A DNA stretch of 64,000 nucleotides from JBBQWR01 sp038210495 (GTDB taxonomy: Bacteria > Planctomycetota > Planctomycetia > Pirellulales > DATAWG01), in the NCBI GenBank assembly GCA_038210495.1, contig JBBQWR010000026.1:1-64000 (forward strand). The letters run 5' to 3'. A program made the translations under genes and the position numbers. A model generated the notes under the pieces. The model did no database searches, was not told where the DNA came from, and saw nothing but the letters and a program-made list of their open reading frames with translations. Below are positions 9,028-18,259 of the stretch, in pieces. Within the stretch, counting starts at the first letter, position 1; the number at the start of each line of letters is the position of its first letter.

Positions 9028-10644
9028 TTGTCCATCGCCACGAGCTACGATGTCGTTCCCTACCCGCCGCTGGCGTTCCCCTATACGCATCCGTCGCACT
9101 TGGCGACGGTCGCTCGGCTACTGGGCATGAACCCGGCGCCGGCGAATCTCTGCCGAGTGCTCGAGCTCGGATGCGCTAGCGGCGCCAATCTTATTCCGAT
9201 GGCGTATGCCGCGGCGCAAAGCTCGTTCGTCGGCATCGATCTGTCGGGCCGCCAAATTGACGAGGGACAGCAATTTATTCGCGAGATCGGGCTTCGCAAT
9301 GCGACGCTCGCGCAAATGGACATCTGCGATGCCGGCGAGCGGCTTGCCGACTCGCCACCGTTCGATTACATCATTGCCCACGGAATTTATTCTTGGATTC
9401 CCGATCCCGTGAAAGACGCGCTGCTGGCCACCTGCCGCCGGCTGCTCGCGCCCGAGGGAATCGCCTATGTGAGCTACAACTGCTATCCAGGCTGTCAGGC
9501 CCGCGATATGCTTCGCGAGATGACCCAATACCACGGGCGAAAGGCCAACGGGCCTCGCGAATATGCCGCTAGCGGGCGCGAATTTTTTGCCATGCTCCGG
9601 CAAGCGATGCCCGAAGGAGACACGGCTTATCGAGCGGTCTGCCGGCAACAGATCAAAGACCTTGTCGCGGTCGCGGACGAAGTCCTGTTGCACGACGATT
9701 TGGAAGGGGACAACGACCCCTGTTATTTTCACGAATTCATGGCTCACGCCGATCGCCACGAATTGGGATACGTCGGAGATGCTTATTTCGGCCAGATGTT
9801 CGGGCTGGGCGCGGAGGCGGACGCCCTTGAAAAGATTCGCCAAGCCGGCGATCGCCGGACCTTCGAGCAGTATTTGGATTTTTTGTTTGGGCGATCGCTT
9901 CGGGCGACGCTGCTATGCCATGCGAATCGCACCCCCAGCGGCGAACTGGCGCTCGATGGCGTCCGCCAGCTTTGGGCCTCGACCGAGGCTCACCCCGTCT
10001 CGGCGGACGGAAAGCCAATCGCCTCGGCGGACGTGCGACTTGAGGCGAGCGCGGCGGTGACGTTCCGTGGACCGGAGAGCACCGTGTCGCTGACGACTCC
10101 ACTGGCGAAGGCGACGCTTCTGGAGTTGGGCGGCGCGTGCCCACGCCCGCTCGGATATCGGGAACTGCTGACGGGCGTCGCCGGTCGATTGAAGTCAATG
10201 GCGCCGAATTCAGCAGCGGCCAGCGACGTCGAGTCGGCCGACGGTCAATTGCCGACTCTGCTCGTCGAATGGTTTGCCACTCGATTAATCGAACTGCACG
10301 CCTTCGCGCCGCCCATGAGCGTCGCCGTTGTCCAGCGGCCGCTGGCAAGCGCCGTTGCACGGTATCAGGCCGCGAAGGGCTGGAGCGTCACCAATTTTTT
10401 CCATCGACGAATCGGGCTCGATGGCGACTTGGCCCGGCAGGTGATCGTGCGGCTCGACGGTCAGCATGACAGGCAGGCGATATTGTCGGAACTGGTTGAA
10501 CCGGTTGTCTCGGGCAAAGTCGAGGCCCGGATCGCTGGTGAGCGGATCACCGACCCGGCCCGAATCCGAGCCATGCTCGCCGAACGTCTCGAGACATGCT
10601 TGGCCGATCTCGCCCGTCACGGATTGCTGGAGCAGCCTTCATAG
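9028..10644 (+). CDS. SAM-dependent methyltransferase with methyltransferase regulatory domain
   Basis: About 538 residues. The N-terminal class I methyltransferase fold is shown by VLELGCASGANLIPMA (motif I, around residues 44-59), VGIDLSGRQID (motif II) and FDYIIAHGIYSWIPD (motif IV-V). The middle and C-terminal parts resemble the 'methyltransferase regulatory domain' (PF10119 type), ending in a C-terminal segment with 'ATRLIELHAFAPP'. The frame allows a GTG at 9010, but TTG at 9028 has GGAGGG four bases upstream and gives the familiar start 'SIATSYDVVPYPPLAFPYTHP', so I prefer it. The substrate is unknown. The stop codon TAG is supplied by the dispersed 27-bp repeat starting at 10640. Confidence 0.85.
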   Translation: MSIATSYDVVPYPPLAFPYTHPSHLATVARLLGMNPAPANLCRVLELGCASGANLIPMAYAAAQSSFVGIDLSGRQIDEGQQFIREIGLRNATLAQMDICDAGERLADSPPFDYIIAHGIYSWIPDPVKDALLATCRRLLAPEGIAYVSYNCYPGCQARDMLREMTQYHGRKANGPREYAASGREFFAMLRQAMPEGDTAYRAVCRQQIKDLVAVADEVLLHDDLEGDNDPCYFHEFMAHADRHELGYVGDAYFGQMFGLGAEADALEKIRQAGDRRTFEQYLDFLFGRSLRATLLCHANRTPSGELALDGVRQLWASTEAHPVSADGKPIASADVRLEASAAVTFRGPESTVSLTTPLAKATLLELGGACPRPLGYRELLTGVAGRLKSMAPNSAAASDVESADGQLPTLLVEWFATRLIELHAFAPPMSVAVVQRPLASAVARYQAAKGWSVTNFFHRRIGLDGDLARQVIVRLDGQHDRQAILSELVEPVVSGKVEARIAGERITDPARIRAMLAERLETCLADLARHGLLEQPS

Positions 10645-10775
10645 CCGCGGCATCCTGCCGCGCCGTATAGCCGGAGCGTCGTTACTACCGCAACCAGACC
10701 GCAAGCGAATATGGTTGCAATTCGAACATAGCAACAATGCCAAACTTGACGGCGCAGCAAGATGCCGCGGCTATG
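10640..10775. repeat. Repeat family R1, element A (head-to-head pair of 27-bp arms)
   Basis: The left arm (10640-10666) begins CATAGCCGCGGCATCCTGC. The right arm (10749-10775) ends GATGCCGCGGCTATG and is its reverse complement with two mismatches over 27 bases. The 82 bases between show no gene. The left arm contains an internal palindrome, GCGGCA-TCC-TGCCGC. It overlaps the end of the methyltransferase gene and supplies its stop codon. Confidence 0.85.
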
Positions 10776-10880
10776 TGTGAAAATTTCGCGTGGTACACTT
10801 GTCGCTCTGGCGGGCCGGATTGCAATTATGTCGGTGTACCAGGCGCTACAACTAGTTTTTTGCACGAAAGACGCTTCATC

Positions 10881-11786
10881 ATGATCGACCGCTCGTTTCC
10901 AAGCGTGGCCTTAATTGCTTCCGTGCTTCTTGCTTCCACGGTGACCTTGGCAGCCGAACCGGTCAAAGACTCCGCGCGCGGCGTCCTGCAAGTGGACGCC
11001 AAGCCGCATCAGATCGCCCGCGCGGCCGCCTACCCGACGAAGGTGTTTGACGAAGAAGGTTACGCGGTTATCCTCTGCGACCACGACTTCCCGGTGGACA
11101 AGCTGAAAGCATCACTTGACAAGAAAGGCAACGACGACGATTTTTTCCTTTTTCAGCCCCACGTCACCATCACATTTCATAAGGACGGCAAGGCCGCGTT
11201 TTCGAACATGTGGGCCGACAATAAATCAGTCAGCGTCGGCGGTAGCAATTTACAAGGTGAAATCACGATCAACGATGGACGAGCCTCCGGCAAGGCGACT
11301 TTGACCGACAGCGACAAGAAGGACAGCTTCGATGTCAGCTTCGATCTGCCGCTCATGAAGGTCACGCCATTACCGCCCGAGCCCAAGAAAGAAAAGAAGC
11401 CCAAGAAAGTCGCCGAATCGACAACGTCCAAGTCGGACCAAGTCACTGGAAAAGCGCCCCGCGCTGGCGAGACAAAATCCAAGACGAATGACATTAGCGC
11501 TCACACGCTGCCAATCCCGGCAGACGCCACGAACGTCGAGTTCAAACAGCTCGTCCAGATGGTTCACTTCGAGAGTGCATCGGACATGAAAACGACCGCG
11601 ACGTTCATGATCGGCAAGCTCGCCCAGCAGGGTTGGGCCAAGGACGGCGCCGATCTGTTGGCCAGCAAGTCGTCGATCCTCAAGCGCACTCGCGGCGACG
11701 CCAAGCTCACGATCTTCGTCAAACCCAACGGCGCGGGCAGCAAGGTGACGATCATGTCCGACGGATTGTCCTGGGAAGACAAATAA
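10881..11786 (+). CDS. Secreted hypothetical protein
   Basis: A 301-residue protein with a Sec signal peptide (residues 1 to about 24, ending TLAAEP). ATG 10881 is chosen because it places that signal at the N-terminus; the frame continues upstream through repeat R1, which is not coding. After the signal there is a beta-rich section with alternating charged residues (about 50-150), a Lys/Pro-rich linker (PKKEKKPKK), and a C-terminal ~100-residue section beginning 'LPIPADATNVEF' that reads like an independent small domain. I recognise no named family. Low hydrophobicity after the signal argues for a soluble periplasmic or extracellular protein. Confidence 0.75.
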   Translation: MIDRSFPSVALIASVLLASTVTLAAEPVKDSARGVLQVDAKPHQIARAAAYPTKVFDEEGYAVILCDHDFPVDKLKASLDKKGNDDDFFLFQPHVTITFHKDGKAAFSNMWADNKSVSVGGSNLQGEITINDGRASGKATLTDSDKKDSFDVSFDLPLMKVTPLPPEPKKEKKPKKVAESTTSKSDQVTGKAPRAGETKSKTNDISAHTLPIPADATNVEFKQLVQMVHFESASDMKTTATFMIGKLAQQGWAKDGADLLASKSSILKRTRGDAKLTIFVKPNGAGSKVTIMSDGLSWEDK

Positions 11787-11924
11787 CGCTTAAAACCCCT
11801 CACAAAACTGCTGAAAACTGTCCCCTTACCAGGCCGACTCGAACTCCGTCTGGTCTCAAAGCTGGGTTATTCCTAGGATAAAGGCGGCTCGATTTATTAC
11901 GTCGCCCGTTGAGAACCATCAGCA

Positions 11925-12428
11925 ATGCAGCGAGAGGCGCCACCATCCCCGCTCGATTCCGGCAACGACGATTTCGATCTCCATTACGACGATCGAGGTC
12001 GACTCGTGCTGACCGAAGCCGGCGGCGGCGAGCACGTCGATGTCGAGCCGGCCCGGGCGTTTCCGATTTCCGAGCCGCGGCGCCGAATTTCGATTCGCGA
12101 TCGCGAGGGGCACGAGCTGCGCTGGATCGACAGCCTAGCCGCGCTCTCGCCGCGACTGCAAAAGTTTCTCGAAGACGATTTGCACCGCCGCGAGTTCATG
12201 CCGATCGTGACGCGGATCGTCCACATGACCGCGTACACCGAGCCCTCGCAGTGGGACGTGGAAACCGACCGCGGCCGGACTCTATTTCTCCTTAGCAACG
12301 AAGACGATGTTCACCGGCTCGAAGGCCATCGAGCCGTTATCGTGGACAGCCACGGCACCCGCTATCTCATCCCCGACACCCGCGCATTGGATGGGCACAG
12401 TCAGCGGATATTGGAGCGGTATTTATAA
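11925..12428 (+). CDS. DUF1854 domain protein
   Basis: A 167-residue protein matching the DUF1854 pattern over its whole length: an 'FPISEPRRRISIRDREGHELRWIDSL' segment (about 46-71), 'REFMPIVTRIVHMT' (about 89-102), 'PSQWDVETDRG' and 'DSHGTRYLIPDTRALDGHSQRIL' near the end. In other bacteria DUF1854 genes are often near cyanophycin synthetase or ABC exporter genes (established association); none of these is visible here, so this copy is an orphan in the window. There is no signal peptide or membrane segment. Function unknown. It converges on xylB. Confidence 0.88.
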   Translation: MQREAPPSPLDSGNDDFDLHYDDRGRLVLTEAGGGEHVDVEPARAFPISEPRRRISIRDREGHELRWIDSLAALSPRLQKFLEDDLHRREFMPIVTRIVHMTAYTEPSQWDVETDRGRTLFLLSNEDDVHRLEGHRAVIVDSHGTRYLIPDTRALDGHSQRILERYL

Positions 12429-12525
12429 GTGGCCGACGTTCGGATCGGAGTCGCCGCATGGCTCCCCAGCGATGTCACACGGCCGCGATGTCCACCGCTC
12501 CGCCGCGAATTAGACGGGAAGTTTT

Positions 12526-12612
12526 GACAGGATTAACAAGATTTCCAGGATTACGAGATATAGACGGCTTCGCTGGCTTTTTCACAATCTTGTAAATCTT
12601 GTAAATCCTGTC
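12526..12612. repeat. Inverted repeat (GACAGGATTAACAAGATTT type) between convergent genes
   Basis: The left arm 12526-12544 and right arm 12594-12612 are reverse complements with one mismatch over 19 bases. Both are built of short A/T-rich units of the ACAAGATT / CAGGATT kind, and extra degenerate units lie inside. It sits between the stops of the DUF1854 gene and xylB, so it could act as a bidirectional terminator or be a mobile short repeat. Confidence 0.75.
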
Positions 12613-12659
12613 TAATTTTTGCCTTCTTTGTGCTTTTCGCGATCTAAACCTGTCTTCGG

Positions 12660-14186
12660 TTATCTCGTAAGTTGAGCGATCGACTTGAAGTCGTGTTTGA
12701 GGTCGCGATAGAGGTTTTGGTAGATCGGGAATCCTCGATCGTAGGAGGCAGACGCTTTTCGGTTGGCAGGCGTTTCTTTGACGACTTGGATGGTGGCATC
12801 GCACGCTTCTTGGATGTCTCGATAGGCGCCGGCGCCGACGGCCGCTAGCAGCGCGACTCCATAGGCGGCGCCCTCTTCGCTGTTGAGCGTGACGACCTTT
12901 TGGCCGAAAACGTCGGCCTGGATTTGACGCCAGAGTTGGCTCCGCGAGCCGCCGCCCGAGGCACGAATTTGCTTGACCGGCACGCCCAGTTCGCGAATGA
13001 TCGCCAGGCTATCGCGCATCGCGTAGGTCACGCCCTCCATCACGGATCGGACCATATGCCCCCGCGTGTGCGTCGGCGTCAGACCGATGAAACAGGCCCG
13101 CGCGTCGGGATCGGCGTGGGGCGTCCGCTCGCCGGAGAGATAGGGCAAGTAAAACAGTCCATCGCTTCCGGCGGGCGTGGCCCCAGCTTCCGCGGCGAGC
13201 AAATCGTAAAACTCGCCGCCGGTGGCCGCCTCGACTTCGGCGCGGCAAAGCCGATTGCGAAACCACTGGAGTCCACCCCCAGCCGAAAGGTTTACGCCCA
13301 TCATATGCCACTTGCCGCGGACGGCGTGGCAGAATGTATGCAGTCGGCCGGCCGGATCGAACTCCATCGTGTCGCTATGTACGAACATCACGCCGGATGT
13401 GCCGATCGACGTCGAGAGCACGCCCTTGCGGACGATGCCATTGCCCACCGCTCCGGCGGCACAGTCTCCGGCCCCGCCGACGACGAGGCAATTGGTTGTG
13501 AGTCCCAATTGATCGGCCGACTCGCGAGTCAGCTTGCCAGTGACTTCCTCGGATTCATAACACTTGGCGAGCAGACCGATGTCGAGGTCGAGTTTTGCGA
13601 GCAGCGGCTTGGACCAATCGCGCCGCTTGATGTCCAACAACAACATCCCGCTGGCGTCGCTGACATCGGTGGCCAACTCGCCGGTCAGTCGCCGCCGGAT
13701 TTCGTCTTTCGGCAGAAGCACCTTCACGGTCTTGACGAAATTTCGCGGCTCGTGATTTCGGAGCCAGAGGATTTTTGGGGCGGTGAAGCCCGTGAGCGCC
13801 GGGTTGGCGACCAGCTTAATCAGATTCCGCCGGCCTCCGACTCGCTGTTCGATCTCGGCGCATTCGGCGGCCGTTCGCTGATCGTTCCAAAGCAGTGCCC
13901 GGCGGATAACGCGATTGTGCTTGTCCAGAAACACGGAGCCATGCATTTGACCCGAGAGGCCGATCGATTTGACGTCGGCCGGTTTGAGCGAGGCTTTTTC
14001 GATGACGGCCCGCACGGTGTGAATCGTGGCCAGCCACCAATCTTCGGGATCCTGCTCGCTCCACAGCGGCTTGGGATGGTAGAGCGGATAGGCCTGCGTC
14101 GCCTCGGCGAGGATTTTGCCGGCCGAATCGATCGCCAGAGTTTTCGTGCCGGAGGTGCCGATGTCTATGCCGAGAAATACGCTCAT
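12660..14186 (-). CDS. xylB: Xylulokinase (FGGY carbohydrate kinase)
   Basis: A 508-residue FGGY kinase. The N-terminus SVFLGIDIGTSGTKTLAID is the phosphate-1 ATP motif. LSGQMHGSVFLD (around residues 78-89) is the xylulokinase signature in which GQMHG contacts the sugar. GAGDCAAGAVGNG is the second ATPase-fold motif region, and 'ASGGGSRSQLWRQIQADVFG' is the adenosine motif. The enzyme phosphorylates D-xylulose to xylulose 5-phosphate for the pentose phosphate pathway. The frame is open 36 codons further upstream, but ATG 14186 places the conserved N-terminus correctly. No xylose isomerase or transporter gene is near. It is divergent from ispD, with an R1 repeat pair between the two. Confidence 0.93.
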   Translation of the reverse strand: MSVFLGIDIGTSGTKTLAIDSAGKILAEATQAYPLYHPKPLWSEQDPEDWWLATIHTVRAVIEKASLKPADVKSIGLSGQMHGSVFLDKHNRVIRRALLWNDQRTAAECAEIEQRVGGRRNLIKLVANPALTGFTAPKILWLRNHEPRNFVKTVKVLLPKDEIRRRLTGELATDVSDASGMLLLDIKRRDWSKPLLAKLDLDIGLLAKCYESEEVTGKLTRESADQLGLTTNCLVVGGAGDCAAGAVGNGIVRKGVLSTSIGTSGVMFVHSDTMEFDPAGRLHTFCHAVRGKWHMMGVNLSAGGGLQWFRNRLCRAEVEAATGGEFYDLLAAEAGATPAGSDGLFYLPYLSGERTPHADPDARACFIGLTPTHTRGHMVRSVMEGVTYAMRDSLAIIRELGVPVKQIRASGGGSRSQLWRQIQADVFGQKVVTLNSEEGAAYGVALLAAVGAGAYRDIQEACDATIQVVKETPANRKASASYDRGFPIYQNLYRDLKHDFKSIAQLTR

Positions 14187-14280
14187 GGTGAGGTCGGTCG
14201 CAAGGAGTTGGAATCCAGTTGAGATGAATAACGTTGGCCGGATTTTACTCTCGCGCGGAGGTCGCGGCGAGAGGCCTCTA

Positions 14281-14377
14281 CATAGCCGCGGCATCCTGCG
14301 GCGGAGTCATGTGCCTTCGGTTTTAGTTGACTTTTGCGGCCGAGCGGCGCACTCCGCAACAGGATGCCGCGGCTATG
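14281..14377. repeat. Repeat family R1, element B (head-to-head pair)
   Basis: The left arm 14281-14307 begins CATAGCCGCGGCATCCTGC; the right arm 14351-14377 is its reverse complement with two mismatches over 27 bases. The arms are 43 bases apart. The element lies in the divergent region between xylB and ispD, where it may sit on or near both promoters. Confidence 0.85.
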
Positions 14378-14483
14378 TGAACGGTCGCAACTTGACTCAC
14401 CGGCGTGGATGGCCACAATGGCGCTGGGCCGCCAAACATCTTGCGGCACGGCGGTTTCGCGATTCGTTTCAAAGGCATCACTC

Positions 14484-15224
14484 GTGGCAAATTTTGCGGT
14501 CATTTTAGCGGCGGCCGGCAAGAGCAGCCGGTTCAAAGACAAAAACTATAAAAAGCCGTTCGCTCCGCTTAGCGGCCGGCCCGTGTGGCTGCATTCGGCG
14601 GAGCGATTCTTGGCCCGAGACGACGTCAAGCAACTGTTGATTGTCATTTCGCCCGAAGACCGCGAATATTTCCACGACAAATTCGCCGCCAACGCCGCGA
14701 TCTTGGGCATCGATGTCGTCGATGGGGGCGAGCAGCGGGCCGATTCGATTCAAAAGGCGCTCAGCCGGGTGAAGCCGGATATCGAGTTCGTGGCCATTCA
14801 CGACGCCGCCCGGCCGTGTTTCGCCAACGAATGGGTGAGCGAGGTATTCGCGGCGGCTGAAACGACGGAGGCCGCGATTCTCGCAATCCCCGTTTCGGGA
14901 ACGCTGAAGCGCGTGGCCGCCGATCAGACGGTCCGCGAGACCGTGCCGCGCGAAGGCCTGTGGGAAGCCCAGACGCCTCAGGTTTTTAGCCGCGCGATTT
15001 TGCTCGAAGCGTATGCCAAGCGCGGCGATTTCCAGGCCACGGATGACGCTCAACTCGTCGAGCGGATTGGCCATCCGGTGAAAATCGTGCCGGGGTCGCC
15101 GATCAACATCAAGATCACGACCCGCGACGACCTGCGGCTGGCCGAGCATGCGCTCAATGCCCTGCCCAAGCCGAAGCTGAAGAATTCGGGGCATCCGTTT
15201 GCGAACGACGATATGTGGCGGTGA
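14484..15224 (+). CDS. ispD: 2-C-methyl-D-erythritol 4-phosphate cytidylyltransferase
   Basis: A 246-residue protein. It forms CDP-methylerythritol from MEP and CTP in the non-mevalonate isoprenoid pathway. The nucleotide-binding N-terminus FAVILAAAGKSSRF is followed by Lys-rich NYKKPF, the usual CTP-contact region. HDAARP (about residue 110) and WEAQTPQVF are conserved IspD segments, and the end 'INIKITTRDDLRLAE' is the expected C-terminal pattern. The start is GTG 14484; the upstream extension of the frame reads through repeat R1 and has no family similarity. It is followed by a second repeat family at 15238-15312, then tyrS. Confidence 0.92.
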   Translation: MANFAVILAAAGKSSRFKDKNYKKPFAPLSGRPVWLHSAERFLARDDVKQLLIVISPEDREYFHDKFAANAAILGIDVVDGGEQRADSIQKALSRVKPDIEFVAIHDAARPCFANEWVSEVFAAAETTEAAILAIPVSGTLKRVAADQTVRETVPREGLWEAQTPQVFSRAILLEAYAKRGDFQATDDAQLVERIGHPVKIVPGSPINIKITTRDDLRLAEHALNALPKPKLKNSGHPFANDDMWR

Positions 15225-15237
15225 GGCATTCGCCGTG

Positions 15238-15312
15238 TGCCACTGCTGGCTCGTCCAGCAGTGCGGCCTGTGAGCACCCCTAACGAAACACTGCTGACAA
15301 GCCAGCAGTGGC
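15238..15312. repeat. Repeat family R2: paired CACTGCTGG hairpins in opposite orientation
   Basis: Hairpin 1 is CACTGCTGG (15241-15249) with CCAGCAGTG (15255-15263). Hairpin 2 spans 15289-15310, with CACTGCTG pairing with CAGCAGTG. The two units are inverted copies of each other: GTGCCACTGCTGGCT at the left and its near reverse complement at the right. They fill most of the gap between ispD and tyrS. Confidence 0.8.
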
Positions 15313-15342
15313 GCCCAATTCTTCCCTAGCCCCTCTGCTTCC

Positions 15343-16638
<1,296 letters not shown>

Positions 16639-16955
16639 ACGCGCCGTGGCGAGCGGGGGGCGTCAGCCCCTGTCCCCGATCCGGCGCCTAGGTGGGTTCT
16701 CCGGTCGCTCTTTTTTGGCGCTCAATACGCCGTTTGGATAATGGAGCGACGCCTTCCGAACGTCTTTCGGCAATCCGTTGTCTATCGGTTAGTCACCTTC
16801 CAACGACGGAGCTAACGCTCCCCGCTCGACTTTGAAGTTCCAGGCAGCGATCGGACCACCAGAGAAGTAAAGTGGCTTTACCTAATTTAGATAAAGCCGC
16901 TTTACTTCTTGCGCTTTCACAAGGACTGCTCTGCCCTGGGTAAGTTTGGCGCCGC
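16639..16955. other. Intergenic region between convergent tyrS and bioB
   Basis: 317 bases without a gene. The only clear structure is the long hairpin at 16863-16909 listed separately. The sequence near 16655-16675 is a G/C-rich 'GTCAGCCCCTGTCCCCGAT' stretch that may be a degenerate member of the GGGGAC repeat class. Confidence 0.5.
16863..16909. terminator. Long hairpin, likely bidirectional terminator
   Basis: AGAAGTAAAGTGGCTTTA (16863-16880) and TAAAGCCGCTTTACTTCT (16892-16909) pair over 18 bases with a single G-T position around an 11-base A/T-rich loop. It lies between the convergent ends of tyrS and bioB. A/T-rich flanks are compatible with termination in both directions. Confidence 0.6.
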
Positions 16956-18020
16956 TCAGCCGGCGGCGCCGTCTGGATCGCGGGTCACGACGAACCCCAT
17001 TTCGGCGATCATTTTGATGTCGGCCTCGGGCGATTGGCCTTTGGTCGTCAGGTAGTCGCCGACAAACAGGGAGTTTGCCGCGTAGAGACCGAGCGCTTGC
17101 AGGCTGCCCAGATGCATTTCTCGACCGCCGGCGATCCGCAGTTCGCTCGTCGGATTCACCAGCCGCATCATGCACAGGGCCTTCAAACAATAGCGCGGAT
17201 TCAGCCGGTGAGAGCCGGCCAGCGGCGTGCCTTCGATCGGATTGAGAAAATTAAGCGGGATCGACTCGACCCCTAGCTCTCGTAGCTCCAGCGCCAGTCG
17301 CGCGACGTCGGCGTCTTCTTCGCCCATCCCCAAGATGCCGCCGCTACACAGTTCCAGCCCGGCGGCCCGCACGGCGCGCAGCGTGTCGATACGGTCTTGA
17401 TATGTGTGCGTCGTGCAAATCTCCGGATAAAAACGTTCGCTCGTGTTGAGATTGTGATTGACCTTGTCCACGCCGCAGGCCTTCAGCCGCCGAGCGTCGT
17501 CCGCGGTCAATAGTCCCAGGCAAGCGCAGATTTGCAGGTCGTGGGCCGCCTTGATCTTCGGTACGATCGTCGTGACCGCGTCCAGCTCGCGCCGGGTCGG
17601 CTCGCGGCCGGAAATCACGATGCAATAGGTCTTCGACTGCCGCTCGGCGGCCACCCGGGCGCCGTCCATCAGCTTCGCTTCGGAGAGGATGTTATAGCGC
17701 GGGATTTCGCTCTCGGCGACTTTGGATTGCGAACAATAGCCGCAATCCTCGGGGCACAGTCCACTTTTGGCGTTCATCAAGAAATAGAGCGCGACGCGAT
17801 TGCCAAAATACTTGCGTCGCACGCGATGGGTGGCGGCGAGCAGATCGAGCAACTCGTCGTCCGGCGAACGGAGCACATCGACCGCCTCGTCGAACGTCAG
17901 GCGGTGGCCCCCCAGCACCCGCGTGGCCAATTCATTCCAGCGGACGCCGGCGTCATAACCGCGAGTCCCCACGCGGCCGTGTTCCATCATCTGAGCTGCG
18001 TCGATTTGTCGCTCGATCAT
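16956..18020 (-). CDS. bioB: Biotin synthase
   Basis: A radical SAM enzyme that inserts sulfur into dethiobiotin in the last step of biotin synthesis. The [4Fe-4S] motif CxxxCxxC is CPEDCGYC (about residues 66-73 from this start). The following SQSK, the YNILSEAKL segment and the 'KVNHNLNTSERFYPEICTTHTYQDR' region are typical of BioB, as is GGREMHLG with the Arg that binds the [2Fe-2S] cluster. From ATG 18020 the length is 354 residues, close to the usual 320-350. ATG 18074 is an alternative; neither has a strong ribosome site. Longer versions run into repeat R1 and are rejected. No other bio gene is in the window. Confidence 0.93.
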   Translation of the reverse strand: MIERQIDAAQMMEHGRVGTRGYDAGVRWNELATRVLGGHRLTFDEAVDVLRSPDDELLDLLAATHRVRRKYFGNRVALYFLMNAKSGLCPEDCGYCSQSKVAESEIPRYNILSEAKLMDGARVAAERQSKTYCIVISGREPTRRELDAVTTIVPKIKAAHDLQICACLGLLTADDARRLKACGVDKVNHNLNTSERFYPEICTTHTYQDRIDTLRAVRAAGLELCSGGILGMGEEDADVARLALELRELGVESIPLNFLNPIEGTPLAGSHRLNPRYCLKALCMMRLVNPTSELRIAGGREMHLGSLQALGLYAANSLFVGDYLTTKGQSPEADIKMIAEMGFVVTRDPDGAAG

Positions 18021-18136
18021 ACTTGCCGGTTGTTTAACGAGTTCCGATTCCAGCGCATAATGCAAAAGCGGCATTCGCCCGAGAGTTTTTGTACAGTAAA
18101 CTGGCGGCGGCCGGGAGGGCAAGCCGAATTTGGATT

Positions 18137-18163
18137 CATAGCCGCGGCATCCTGCTGCGCCGT
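18137..18163. repeat. Repeat family R1, element C (single arm)
   Basis: CATAGCCGCGGCATCCTGC followed by TGCGCCGT: one 27-base arm of the R1 family, with no partner arm found within several hundred bases. Its internal stem is GCGGCA-TCC-TGCTGC, with a G-T wobble in place of a G-C pair. It sits between the divergent bioB and PSP1-protein genes. Confidence 0.8.
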
Positions 18164-18259
18164 CCAGCAAGGCGACCAGAAAATCGACCGCCCGGCACAA
18201 GAGATTCTTAAAGACGCCCCACGATTCCTCTCGCCAACAATCAACAGCAACAACTTCCT

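Noticed and set aside
8621..9130. 169-codon plus-strand frame bridging the secreted protein and methyltransferase genes
   Set aside because: It overlaps both flanking genes out of frame and lacks domain similarity or a ribosome site.
14334..14483. N-terminal extension of ispD
   Set aside because: It reads through R1 repeat sequence and has no similarity to IspD, whose conserved start is at 14484.
18021..18200. N-terminal extension of bioB
   Set aside because: The far part is encoded by the R1 arm at 18137-18163; the family N-terminus fits 18020 or at most 18074.
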